Assembly: GCF_000281045.1 (NCBI RefSeq)
Contig: NW_008246122.1
Coordinates: 79,852 to 102,126, forward strand
Direction: 5' to 3'
Origin: Saprolegnia diclina VS20
Taxonomy: Eukaryota > Oomycota > Saprolegniomycetes > Saprolegniales > Saprolegniaceae
Length of the DNA stretch: 22,275 nt
Shown piece after piece: positions 8,481 to 17,592 of this stretch (position 1 is the stretch's first letter; each line of letters opens with the position of its first letter). Under the pieces are notes generated by a model. The model worked only from the letters and a program-made list of their open reading frames with translations, did no database searches and was not told the DNA's origin. Both the position numbers and the translations under genes were made by a program.

Positions 8481-9515
8481 AAATGTGCGGCTGGCACTTT
8501 TGCCAAGATCGTCATAGTCGCACAGGACCGACATTCCGACACCGACATTCCATTGGTTGTCGCATGTGTTGCGCAGTTAAATAGTGTATGCCTCGAGTTG
8601 GTTGATCGCATCGTGCTTGCGAGCTCGGCCTATTTAATTCAATACGTGTTGCGCTCGATCTTTCGATGTGAATATTTCTGGCATTGTACAGCGTTTCATT
8701 GTTGGTGCAAGCTTGGACCGCTAGGAAATAACACGACCCTCGTGGGGCGAGTGAGGACGCCCGAACACACTATTAAGTGACGTTGAGAGAGCCAGTGTGG
8801 TGGACATCGCAAGAAGAAACAAAATTGAACCTCGGAGCAATCGTGGACAGCGTGGACACAGCACAGCTGAATTTATTAAGATCTAGTACCTGGAAGGCTC
8901 TAGGACTAGTAATTTGGAGGCACGCGGTAGCAGCGAGTAATTGTAGTACGAGTGACACTGGTCGCGACGACCCAGTGAGGTGGACCATACTACTAGGAAG
9001 TAACGTCACGGACGCCAGTACTTGGTAGGCATCACGAGGGCGGAGCCACACAACTGGGCGACAAGCAAGGTACATAAAAATCCTTGCGGATAAGATCACA
9101 GATATAAGATTGTATGTCGACGTGCAAAAGACGTTCCGGTACCGGTGCTGGCCTCTGGTTTCTTGTGCCGGATTGTGGTCGTCGCGAAACTTTAGTAGGT
9201 TTTCAAACAGCCATGTCCCAAGCCGTTTCGAGGGCCGAGAGCGAACAAAAAAAGGAATAATGAATGTTCGCTGTCGTTGGTCATTTACAAAATCCTGCAA
9301 TGCCTTGCAAGCTCCATTTCCGATTAATGCCACTGTAGAAGCGTAGTTGACAGTGTGTGACGACCGTGGCGTCGGGTCACGAGCCATCCAAAGAGCCGCA
9401 TTGGACCACCCGCTTACCACCAAGAGACCTCGCCGTATGGCAGCGATGACACGACATATGGGCGCTTGGCCTGGCCCACGGATCCTGGGATAGACGTTCG
9501 CATTTCAGAAGGAGC
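8481..9515. other. Divergent intergenic region, no gene recognised
   Basis: About 1 kb between divergent genes. The part 8763-9423 is open for 216 codons on the minus strand and 83 on the plus, but neither frame shows a recognisable motif or the codon use of the neighbours. A decayed mobile-element piece is possible but not supported. A weak Inr-like TTCGCATTTCAG lies at 9498-9509, just before the next ATG. Confidence 0.4.
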
Positions 9516-11777
9516 ATGCTGTGCCCGACTCGGTGCTATATCGCGGGCGTGCTCAGCTACGTGCTGCTTCTATCGACGCTCGCGACGGCCAAAGTCGCGC
9601 CACGCGTCCACCGGCACTTGGCCGTGTACGACACCATGGACATCTTTGTGACGTTTACGAGTCACCAAGCAGCACTGGACCGCGTGGCATCGACGCCGGC
9701 GCACCGCGACCACCGGACTCGCGTCTTCGAAGCGCTGCGTGACCACGCGATTGCGTCGCAAAAGGCGGCGCTGGCGCTTCTGCACGACCACACTAGTAAG
9801 TCTTTTTGGATCAGTTGCAGCGCTGTCGTGCACAACGCGTCGGCATCGATCGTCGCGGCGCTCGCCTTGCTCGCCGACGTCGTTACGATCGAACCAATCT
9901 CGGTGGTCGAGCTCGATCCGGTGCTGGCGGGTGTCGATGACAACACGACGTCGACGGACGTCGAGTGGGGTGTGGCGACGATTGGCGCGCCGGCCATGTG
10001 GCCAATCACCAACGGATCCGGTATCGTCGTCGGCTCGATCGACACGGGCGTACGCCATTCGCACGAAGCGCTCAAAAGCAACTGGCGCCGCCACCGGGGC
10101 TGGTACGACCCGTACAACCGCACGCGTCTACCAAGCGACGATACGGGCCATGGCACGCACACGACGGGCACGATGGTGGGTCGTCACGGCATCGGCGTTG
10201 CCCCCGGCGCGCAGTGGATTGCGTGCAAAGGACTTTTGAACGGCCGCGGGACGTCGGCGGCGCTGCTCGAGTGCGCGCAATTCATGCTATGCCCAACGTA
10301 CTCCGACGGCAACCACCCCGATTGCAGCCAAGGCGCCGATGTCGTCAACAACTCGTGGGGCGGCGCGACGTTCCACCCGTGGTTCGAAGGCGCAGTTGCT
10401 GCGTGGCACAAGGCGGGTATCACGCCGGTCTTTTCAATTGGCAACAAGGGCCCAGCGTGTGCGAGTGCTGGCAACCCTGGCGGGTACCCCAACGTCCTTT
10501 CAGTCGGCGCCGTGGGCTCCCACACAAACGACCCGTCGCAGCTCGCATACTTTTCGGCCAAAGGCCCCGCCACGTATAAAGATCGTCGTGGTGTCGTGTC
10601 CAAGCTCATCAAGCCGGTCGTGGCTGCACCCGGCTTTTTCATTCGGTCCGCCAAGTTCACGGGCAACCACCGCTACGGGCAGCTCGCAGGCACAAGCATG
10701 GCCGCACCGCATGTCTCGGGCATCGTCGCGCTCCTGAAGAGCCACGACCCGGCGCTCACGTACGACGACATTTACAAACTCGTCACCGAAACCACCGAGC
10801 GCGCGTCGTTGCAACCGGAGCCTACGACGTGGGCCATGCCATGCAACGTGACGGCGCCGGGCGCTTTCAACTGCGGTGGCACGCCCGATACGACATGGCC
10901 CAACAACCGGTATGGCTACGGCCGCGTGAGCGTCACCAACATGATGCGTCACCTTGACGCAGCGACTCTGGTGTCGGCACCGTTTCCAGTCGTCGCCCTC
11001 GCTCGCGTTGCGCTGCCCGACGCAACGCCGGTGCCAATCGCGTTGGTGACGTACACGAAGCAGGTTTTGGCAGCGTGGGACGACTGTCTCATCACCGACA
11101 CGGTGCACAACACAACCCACGAGCGATTTTATTACGACGCTCACCGTCAAGTGCTTCAGTCAGAGCATCTTCATGGTCACTGCCTCGACGTGATCCACGA
11201 CGTTGTAGTGCAATGGAAGCCCTGCAACGATGCGGCGCGGTCGCAGAAATGGCGACTGGAAGATGACCACATTGCGTCCGTGTTGTTACCAGGGTCGTGC
11301 GTCGACATCCAGACGCCCGGTCCACGCGTGACGCTGGCGCCGTGCGAGCCATTCGCGCTCACCCAGTGGTTTCGATCGACAGTGACGACGGAGCTACAGT
11401 CGCCACGTGCGACCATATTTGTGCGACTGACGACCAAGGACCGCCGCGTGCTCGCGCGTGACGGGCATGACGTGGCGTCGCGCAGGGCTCTCGATACCAT
11501 TTACGAAGTCTTTGAGTATGACGCCCACACGCAGCTGCTTCAAACGGGTGACACGACTGCGCCACTGTGCTGGACCGCGCACGGCACGTCGCTGCAGCTT
11601 TTGCCGTGCGACGCATCGGCGACGTCTCAAGAGTGGACGATCGATGGTACGCACCGTCGTCTCCGTCAAGGCGAGTGGTGCGTCGAGGTGGCGCCCAACC
11701 GTGTCGAGGTTCAGCTGGCACGGTGCCAGTACGCTCACGTCGGGCAGTGGATCGACGCAATCTATGTGTCTGTCTAG
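9516..11777 (+). CDS. Subtilisin-like protease with C-terminal ricin-type lectin tail
   Basis: The product is 753 residues. The signal peptide is about residues 1-25 (hydrophobic, ending LLSTLATA) and a divergent propeptide follows. The S8 domain has D176 (GSIDTG), H212 (TGHGTHT) and S394 (GTSMAAPHVSG); FSIGNKGPAC carries the oxyanion Asn. From about residue 510 a tail of some 240 residues contains two tandem modules with Cys-Leu-Asp and Q-x-W signatures (HCLDVI, SQKW, SQEW, GQWID), as in ricin-B/beta-trefoil lectins. The same layout occurs in the minus-strand gene at 17593, but here the Thr/Pro linker is missing and the sequence is the most diverged of the set. It is likely a secreted protease targeted to glycans or surfaces. 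The 3' end lies only 122 bases from that of the convergent subtilisin at 11900. Its promoter is weaker than those of the paralogues. Confidence 0.92.
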   Translation: MLCPTRCYIAGVLSYVLLLSTLATAKVAPRVHRHLAVYDTMDIFVTFTSHQAALDRVASTPAHRDHRTRVFEALRDHAIASQKAALALLHDHTSKSFWISCSAVVHNASASIVAALALLADVVTIEPISVVELDPVLAGVDDNTTSTDVEWGVATIGAPAMWPITNGSGIVVGSIDTGVRHSHEALKSNWRRHRGWYDPYNRTRLPSDDTGHGTHTTGTMVGRHGIGVAPGAQWIACKGLLNGRGTSAALLECAQFMLCPTYSDGNHPDCSQGADVVNNSWGGATFHPWFEGAVAAWHKAGITPVFSIGNKGPACASAGNPGGYPNVLSVGAVGSHTNDPSQLAYFSAKGPATYKDRRGVVSKLIKPVVAAPGFFIRSAKFTGNHRYGQLAGTSMAAPHVSGIVALLKSHDPALTYDDIYKLVTETTERASLQPEPTTWAMPCNVTAPGAFNCGGTPDTTWPNNRYGYGRVSVTNMMRHLDAATLVSAPFPVVALARVALPDATPVPIALVTYTKQVLAAWDDCLITDTVHNTTHERFYYDAHRQVLQSEHLHGHCLDVIHDVVVQWKPCNDAARSQKWRLEDDHIASVLLPGSCVDIQTPGPRVTLAPCEPFALTQWFRSTVTTELQSPRATIFVRLTTKDRRVLARDGHDVASRRALDTIYEVFEYDAHTQLLQTGDTTAPLCWTAHGTSLQLLPCDASATSQEWTIDGTHRRLRQGEWCVEVAPNRVEVQLARCQYAHVGQWIDAIYVSV

Positions 11778-11899
11778 TCGATATTGCACTTTATTTTTTG
11801 CAAATAGTGTTGATTTCTGATGAAATAGCTGGTTATACAAGTTGTTGGGAAAACACATTTATATTGGAGTATGTCACACTTTAAACGAGACATGGCGAT

Positions 11900-13366
11900 T
11901 TAGCACGCGCTGGGGTTGGGGAGCTTGCCACCCGCGAGGATGTTGGTGACGTTGACGCGGCCGTAGCCATAACGGTTGTTGGGCCACGCCTTGTCCGAGA
12001 CACCGCCGCAGTTGGGCGCGCCGGGGTACGTCGTATGGTTCTTGTCGCGAAGGACCCACTTCGCAGGCTCGGCGGTCAAGACGTCCTTGACCGTCGTCGT
12101 CGTCAGGTACCGGTAGATCTGGTTGTACGTAAGACCGTGCTGCGCCGACTTGATCAAAGCAACGACACCAGCGACATGGGGCGCCGCCATCGACGTGCCG
12201 GCGTAGTAGTCGTAGAAACCATCGCCGACGTTGACGGCCGAGTACGTAAAGAAGCCGGGCGCCGAGATATCAGGCTTGACGATCGTGTGCTTCTTGCCAG
12301 TGGCATCCTGGTACTGGGCCGGGCCCTTGGACGAGAAGAATGCGAGCTCGTTCGGTTCGTCGTCGTACGAGCCAACGGCGCCGACCGCGATGACGTTGCG
12401 GTAGCTGGCCGGGTTGCCGGCCGTCGCGCAAGCGGGGCCTTCGTTGCCGTTGGCAAAGATGGGCGTGATGCCAGCCATGTGCCACGCGTCAATGACGTCA
12501 GCGAACCACGGGCTCGTGTCGGTGTCACCGCCCCACGAGTTGTTGACGAGGTCCGCGCCCTTGGTGCAGTCCGGGTCCGAGCCGTCCGGCTTGGTCGGGC
12601 ACACCATAAACTGCGCGCACGTCAAAAGCGACTCGTCGTCGCCGCTCTCTTCGTAGAGACCGCGGCACGAGATGAACTGCGCCTCGGGGGCAACACCGAT
12701 ACCATAGTCACCGACCATCGTACCGATCGTGTGGGTACCGTGGCCACCGAGATCTTCAGGAAGCGCCGTCTGGTTGTACGGGTCGTACCAACCACGGTCC
12801 GAGCGCCACTTGGACTTGATGGCTTCGTGCGTGTGACGCACACCCGTGTCGATCGAACCGATGACAACGCCCTTGCCCTTGGTGTACTTCCAGATAGCGG
12901 GCGCACCGACCGTGTCGACACCCCACTGGATGCCCGTCGGGCGGCCGTTGTCAGCAGGCGAGTTCTCCTTGCCCTTGATGACCGACGTGAGCTTGATGTT
13001 GCGGATCGACTCGACCTTCTCGACGTTGTTGAGCGAAGCAACCTTGTCGAGCGTGGCCTTGTTGGCGTTCTTGATCGAGACGACCGGCGCGATCCAGTAG
13101 CTCTTGACTTCGGCGCCGGCGCCAATCGTCGCAGCAATCGCCGACGCGCGCTTGGTCGACTCGATCGTGGCGGCGGCGACGAACTTCTCACGGCGCTCGG
13201 CCAAGTTGGAGATCAACTCGTAGTTCTCAAACGACTCGGTTGCGTCCTTCTTGAAGGTCACCATGACCGAGGACGAGCCCGTGGTTTCGAGTTCGCGGAG
13301 GACCGAGCTCGCGATCTTGGCGTGGGCAACGGCCGCAAGGGCAGCGACAGCGACAATGACCTTCAT
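11900..13366 (-). CDS. Secreted subtilisin-like serine protease (S8, short form)
   Basis: The product is 488 residues: signal peptide MKVIVAVAALAAVAHA (1-16), I9-like propeptide, S8 catalytic domain. The triad is complete: D173 (GSIDTG), H209 (GGHGTHT), S392 (GTSMAAPHVAG). It ends PNPSAC exactly as the short-form enzyme at 5703, its closest relative here. The catalytic cores are nearly identical even at silent positions over tracts around the Asp and His, while the propeptides differ at many residues. The start at 13366 is chosen for the signal peptide and the core promoter immediately upstream; an in-frame extension to 13504 adds an Arg-rich stretch and is rejected. Secreted, probably involved in nutrition or host-protein degradation. 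The antisense frame 12035-13450 is a shadow. Confidence 0.95.
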   Translation of the reverse strand: MKVIVAVAALAAVAHAKIASSVLRELETTGSSSVMVTFKKDATESFENYELISNLAERREKFVAAATIESTKRASAIAATIGAGAEVKSYWIAPVVSIKNANKATLDKVASLNNVEKVESIRNIKLTSVIKGKENSPADNGRPTGIQWGVDTVGAPAIWKYTKGKGVVIGSIDTGVRHTHEAIKSKWRSDRGWYDPYNQTALPEDLGGHGTHTIGTMVGDYGIGVAPEAQFISCRGLYEESGDDESLLTCAQFMVCPTKPDGSDPDCTKGADLVNNSWGGDTDTSPWFADVIDAWHMAGITPIFANGNEGPACATAGNPASYRNVIAVGAVGSYDDEPNELAFFSSKGPAQYQDATGKKHTIVKPDISAPGFFTYSAVNVGDGFYDYYAGTSMAAPHVAGVVALIKSAQHGLTYNQIYRYLTTTTVKDVLTAEPAKWVLRDKNHTTYPGAPNCGGVSDKAWPNNRYGYGRVNVTNILAGGKLPNPSAC

Positions 13367-13373
13367 GGCGGTG

Positions 13374-13390
13374 TAAATTGTAAAGTGAGG
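13374..13390 (-). promoter_or_regulatory. Oomycete Inr+FPR core promoter of subtilisin 3
   Basis: Minus-strand CCTCACTTTACAATTTA ends 8 bases before the ATG at 13366 and differs little from the elements before the other subtilisins. It fixes the likely transcription start and a very short leader. Confidence 0.75.
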
Positions 13391-13450
13391 TTGGCGCTCT
13401 CGTCGTCGACGCCGTCGGCGAAATCTGAGTTGCCCTTTGCCACATGTTGA

Positions 13451-13464
13451 GTTTAAACAGATGG
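13451..13464 (-). promoter_or_regulatory. Candidate upstream site CCATCTGTTTAAAC
   Basis: In coding orientation CCATCTGTTTAAAC lies about 85-98 bases upstream of the ATG. The same sequence (CCATCTGTTTAAAAA) lies about 94-108 bases upstream of the subtilisin at 19839, in the same orientation. It contains an E-box-like CATCTG. The binding factor is unknown. Confidence 0.4.
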
Positions 13465-14674
13465 CAACGACCAGCCGCATCTTGGGTGCGTGGATCGACC
13501 GCATCTACCTTGCTCGTCCAGAGGAAGGGCCTTGATAGCAAGCTTGGGTTCTACCAGTATAGTTACCGAGCTTTTACATCAACCATACTGCCAGTGCAAA
13601 GACAGAAATGCCACCGACGAACACGTCCATGCACAAGTGGGCAACAAGGAAACGGTATTGGACCTCGACCGCACAATGTCCAACACCAGATCTGATTTCG
13701 ACCCCGTGTTTATAATCTGTGAGGTGGGCGGCAGTGTCGCTACGACCATGGCAGTAATAGCGTCGACAAGTCGCTTGCCGGCTACCGTGGGTCCAACCTC
13801 GGTTCGCCTTTGATCAGTTGAAGCGTGTGGCTCGTCTGCGTGTTCAGATTTCATTCGCATCGCATCTGAGCGCAGCCTCGTCCAGACCTCGTAGTACCAA
13901 TAACTGAGTCGCTAAGGTGAGTTGATGCAGGGACTCGAAAAGCGGCATAGGGTTGCCGCCAATTCGCTCCGTGCTATGCACGGTTGGGTGCCATCGGCTC
14001 TTCCTTGCAGCAGCGCGAGAATCGAACGCGCAGCCGCTGCGGATACTCACAGCGTGTCTTGCGCCTGTTGGACGACTGCAGCTCGTGTGTAATCGTACGC
14101 AAATCAGATTCGGTCGAGCCGGCTGGTCGAGCTGCCACCTGGGATTGGCAGATCAGATTGCCACCCGAAACCAAGCAGAAACCTTGGTATACGCATAGCC
14201 TTTTATATTTGATGCCATTTTCATGTTTAAGGGCCCTATAAAACCCCTAAGAACCGATCATTTGTCATAAATAATCATACTAGGGAGTAGCCAATAGGAG
14301 GCCACAATGCGGAATCTTTGGCTGCAAACACCAAGCTCCGTTGATGACGGTACTACCAGCTGACGGAACCAGAATTTCAGCGCCAGCTACGACAATTGCA
14401 CAGCACTTGGACGCCCCGGCTGCATCACTTGACTCTCCGTTGAGCCCTAGCCTATTCCTTGCAAGTCGACCGCAGGATCGCAGTGAGCGTTAGGCCAGTA
14501 ACGTCGTATGGTCCCCTTTTCGTTAACAAGAAAAGAGTGTAGAGTATCGAGTAGGTCCATCGTTTGGACAACCACGAGCATGGCCTTCGATCCCGTCGTG
14601 CGACTTCGATATATTGATACATACATGTTGATATTTTTTTAGTTTGATGCGGCGCGTCTAGCCCATTTGGACTA
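13465..14674. other. Intergenic region, no gene recognised
   Basis: About 1.2 kb between the start of the short-form subtilisin and the end of ankyrin gene 2. Frames are short and motif-free. A tRNA-like fold on the minus strand (14008-14078) has a B-box-like GTTCGATTC but no D arm, and is not called as a tRNA. Confidence 0.45.
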
Positions 14675-16840
14675 CTACAGGGGCTTGATACGCCAGTGCC
14701 CGTCGATCAGGATCATGGTCATCCTCAAATCCGCGTCTTCGTGCCACAAATGGGTTGCGTCGTCGTCGTACACGGTTGCAACCGCGGGTCCGAGCGATCG
14801 CAAGAAAGGCGGAACCTTCTTGCGGCCATGGCGCAGCGCAGCCTCCTCAACGACCGACGTCCAGCCAACGTTAAGGACGTCGTGCAGATGCCGAAGCATG
14901 TCGAGATGCCCGTGTGACGCCGCGCGGATCATCATGCGCTCCGACACGCGCGCCGGCAGCCGCGTGCGCAGATCGTCGGCGAATGCATCGTACACCAACT
15001 GCAAGAGGTCGACGCGGCCGCTTCGAGCAGTTGTCACGAGCAGCATATGCAGGTAAATGCCATCGGCGTCGTCGTTATGGGCGGACGCAAAGGCGTCAAG
15101 TGACCAGCAACGAGTCACGAGCACGTACGTGACGGTGTCGATGCTGCAGTTCCAAACCGCATCCAAGATCGGGCGGTGCTTGCACGAGGACCCGTAGCGT
15201 TCGCGGAGGTGGCGCACGACGTGAATATGACCGTTGGCCACGGCGTCGTCGATCGCTTGGGGTGGCACCGTGTGACCGCGAGCGACAAGGAGCTCAAGGA
15301 TCTCGAGGTGGCCTTGACTGGCCGCCCAGTGCGCCGCCGGCCCCGTGACGTAACCCACGGACGCGTTCCTGCGGCCGTCAACCCGTGGCAGCGCCGCTGA
15401 GGTCCGGGAAGGCTCGTCGACCGGGTCGTCGGCATCGCTCGTGGGAACATCCAGTAGGTACGTCACCATGGCGGTATCTCCCACGTACGCTGCTGTAGCG
15501 AGTGCGGCTTGGGTCCGGCACCGACCAACGACTTCATGGAGCCAGCGCACAACGTCCAAATGCCCGGCAACAGCGGCAAGCGCCATGGCGTCTTTGCCGC
15601 AGCCATCCCGCCGGTGCGTGTGCAGCCAATCCAGCACGCCAAGATGCCCGCGGTACGCCGCGTAGACGATGGCGCGATCCGACCCGACGCGGAGCCGGCT
15701 CTCGTGCAAGAGCTTCAGCGAGGTCATATCACCGTTGAACGCCGCGAGTTCCATCACATTCGAGTCGACCCACCGACCGCCCCAACGAGGACGGGGGTCG
15801 TCATGTCGAATCCGGCGCATTTGGAGCGGTGCGTCTGGCGGGAGCCACTCGTCGTGGTCGCTGGGGCCTCGCGCATGCTCTTGCGATACACACTGAAGGA
15901 CATGACGCAGCATTGCGTGGTCTTGCTTGGCGACGGCCAGCTGCAGCAACGCATGCGGTGTCTGCTGTACGAACCCGCGCGCTTGAAAATGCTCCAGCGC
16001 AGCAAGGCCCATTGTGTCCACCATGGTAACGAACGCCGCGATCGTCAACGGACCAGCGCTCTCGGTGGCGACGTCGACGGCCTCGAGGTGCGTCGTTCCT
16101 TTGATGCGATGCGTCAAGTGGTGGCGATGCGGCACGTCAAAGTCGAGCGACATATCGATTCCTTCAGTGCGCTCTGCGAGAAGGTACCGCACGATGCGCG
16201 CGTGGCCATGCACGACGGCCGCCGTAGCCGCGACGATCGAGCCGCCCTCGGTGCGGTGCGAGTGCAAAAATTCAACGACCTCCTCGTGACCGTTCATCGC
16301 TGCGCCGTCCATTGCAAATACTGTGCACGTAGCACCCGCTTCATGCAGCCACGTAAGCAGTGGACCATCGCCCGACATGGCCACGAGGTCCATCATCTTG
16401 GGCGTGGCCAGCGTCGGAAACTGCGTGAAGAGCAGACGCAACAACGGACCTTGGGACGCGGCCGCGGCCAGCTCGAGCGTGGCCGACGTGCACAGCGAGG
16501 GATCGAAGCGCAGCCAGCGCATGACAAGCGCCACGTTGCCTTCGACGACGAGACAATGGAGACCGAGCGCCCGGTCGTACATGCACGGCGACACAAAGAG
16601 CGCGTGGTGCGGCAGCTTGGTGCTTGGGTGCGGGTACCGCTGAAGGTAGGGCAATGATGCGAACCGCGCCGGGACGTTGGCGAGGTACGCTGTCGCGTCA
16701 ACAAGGAACGACATCAAACAAGGCGTGAGCTCGACGGCGTCGGCGAGGCGCTGGACATCCATGAGAGCTTTGGGCAGACCATCTTGGTACGCGGTCACAG
16801 CGGCGACAAGGTCAGACGACCGTAGCACAGGCGAGGCCAT
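14675..16840 (-). CDS. Ankyrin-repeat protein, paralogue of the one at 2562
   Basis: The product is 721 residues and probably cytosolic. Its N-terminal cap (residues about 1-110) matches that of the other ankyrin gene: AYQDGLP, then LANVPARFASLPYLQR at about 53-68. Repeats follow at about 119-222 (LELAAAASQGPLLRLLF, DGAAMNGHEEVVEFLH), about 361-470 (ELAAFNGDMTSLKLLH, YAAYRGHLGVLDWLH, ALAAVAGHLDVVRWLH, AAYVGDTAMVTYLL) and later (AASQGHLEILELLV, DAVANGHIHVVRHL, AASHGHLDMLRHLH). A probable scaffold or adaptor with unknown partner. The frame stays open to 17278, but that 146-codon extension is unlike the family and starts well before the cap, so ATG 16840 (MASPVLRSSDL) is preferred. The antisense frame 15509-16657 is a shadow. 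Confidence 0.9.
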   Translation of the reverse strand: MASPVLRSSDLVAAVTAYQDGLPKALMDVQRLADAVELTPCLMSFLVDATAYLANVPARFASLPYLQRYPHPSTKLPHHALFVSPCMYDRALGLHCLVVEGNVALVMRWLRFDPSLCTSATLELAAAASQGPLLRLLFTQFPTLATPKMMDLVAMSGDGPLLTWLHEAGATCTVFAMDGAAMNGHEEVVEFLHSHRTEGGSIVAATAAVVHGHARIVRYLLAERTEGIDMSLDFDVPHRHHLTHRIKGTTHLEAVDVATESAGPLTIAAFVTMVDTMGLAALEHFQARGFVQQTPHALLQLAVAKQDHAMLRHVLQCVSQEHARGPSDHDEWLPPDAPLQMRRIRHDDPRPRWGGRWVDSNVMELAAFNGDMTSLKLLHESRLRVGSDRAIVYAAYRGHLGVLDWLHTHRRDGCGKDAMALAAVAGHLDVVRWLHEVVGRCRTQAALATAAYVGDTAMVTYLLDVPTSDADDPVDEPSRTSAALPRVDGRRNASVGYVTGPAAHWAASQGHLEILELLVARGHTVPPQAIDDAVANGHIHVVRHLRERYGSSCKHRPILDAVWNCSIDTVTYVLVTRCWSLDAFASAHNDDADGIYLHMLLVTTARSGRVDLLQLVYDAFADDLRTRLPARVSERMMIRAASHGHLDMLRHLHDVLNVGWTSVVEEAALRHGRKKVPPFLRSLGPAVATVYDDDATHLWHEDADLRMTMILIDGHWRIKPL

Positions 16841-17592
16841 TATCGTCGGCGCGATGCAAAACGAACGAGTCCAACTGCATGCCGTTCGATTGTGGCATAT
16901 CCGGATTTGCCGGATAATAAAATAGAAGCTGAAAAATAGAGCCAAGCTCGTTCGGCGAGATCGGTGTCGCCATCGTGCGAGGGCGGCGCTCGGGCGAATC
17001 AACAAACTGAAAATGCTGGCCTCTGGTCGAGTTGCATAGTCTAGTGGGCTCCACCCGACCGCTACCACATGCGGCAGAGACCAGGACACACGAAGATCGT
17101 GACGCCACACGTTCGTCAAAGATGGTTTTTTTGGTTTCAGGCGTTGGAACCAACCGACATGAGGACTCCAGTGGCTGTTATCACCAGCCCTCGATGGCGA
17201 TGGCACCTCACGAGGATGACGTCTTGTCCTTTCCCAGTGCCAGTGGACGAGTTTACACTTCACACAAGTCTCCTTCATTTCTATATGGTTTTTACCTCGG
17301 CTTCCCTCGCCCAGCTCAGGGCTTCACTCGCCCACCTCTGCGGCCAGCCACCGATATTTTCGTTGCACCCAGAGCAAAACCATCGAAGACATCGTTGCTC
17401 CCACCAAGCATATCTAGCGCGTGCACAGGTGCGTGTCGAACTCTTCCATAATAGCCCAGGACTGCACGGTCACAGTTTCCTGTCGTCCAAATACGGTGCG
17501 ACAATGCGATTCATGTATGGAATCAAAAAGGGTGTATTACTTGATACAATACCAGTATAAACTCAAAGATGCTAAAGAATAGCAACGGCTGC
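16841..17592. other. Upstream region of ankyrin gene 2
   Basis: About 750 bases between the ankyrin start and the 3' end of the subtilisin-lectin gene. A loose Inr-like minus-strand GGCTCTATTTTTCAGCTTC lies at 16925-16943, about 85-100 bases before the ATG. No gene is supported; the open frame continuing from the ankyrin gene to 17278 lacks family features. Confidence 0.4.

Noticed and set aside
8773-9423. 216-codon minus-strand frame between divergent genes
   Set aside because: No signal peptide, domain or codon bias like the neighbours. I could not link it to any mobile-element family.
12035-13450. 471-codon plus-strand frame antisense to the short-form subtilisin
   Set aside because: Same composition artefact. 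A similar antisense frame lies opposite each protease (5688-6893 and 21152-22267 on the minus strand), as expected from homologous codon use.
15509-16657. 382-codon plus-strand frame antisense to ankyrin gene 2
   Set aside because: Arg/His-rich with no domain; the minus strand encodes clear ankyrin repeats.
16841-17278. 146-codon N-terminal extension of ankyrin gene 2
   Set aside because: No similarity to the paralogue, which starts right at the shared cap. An Inr-like element lies inside the extension.
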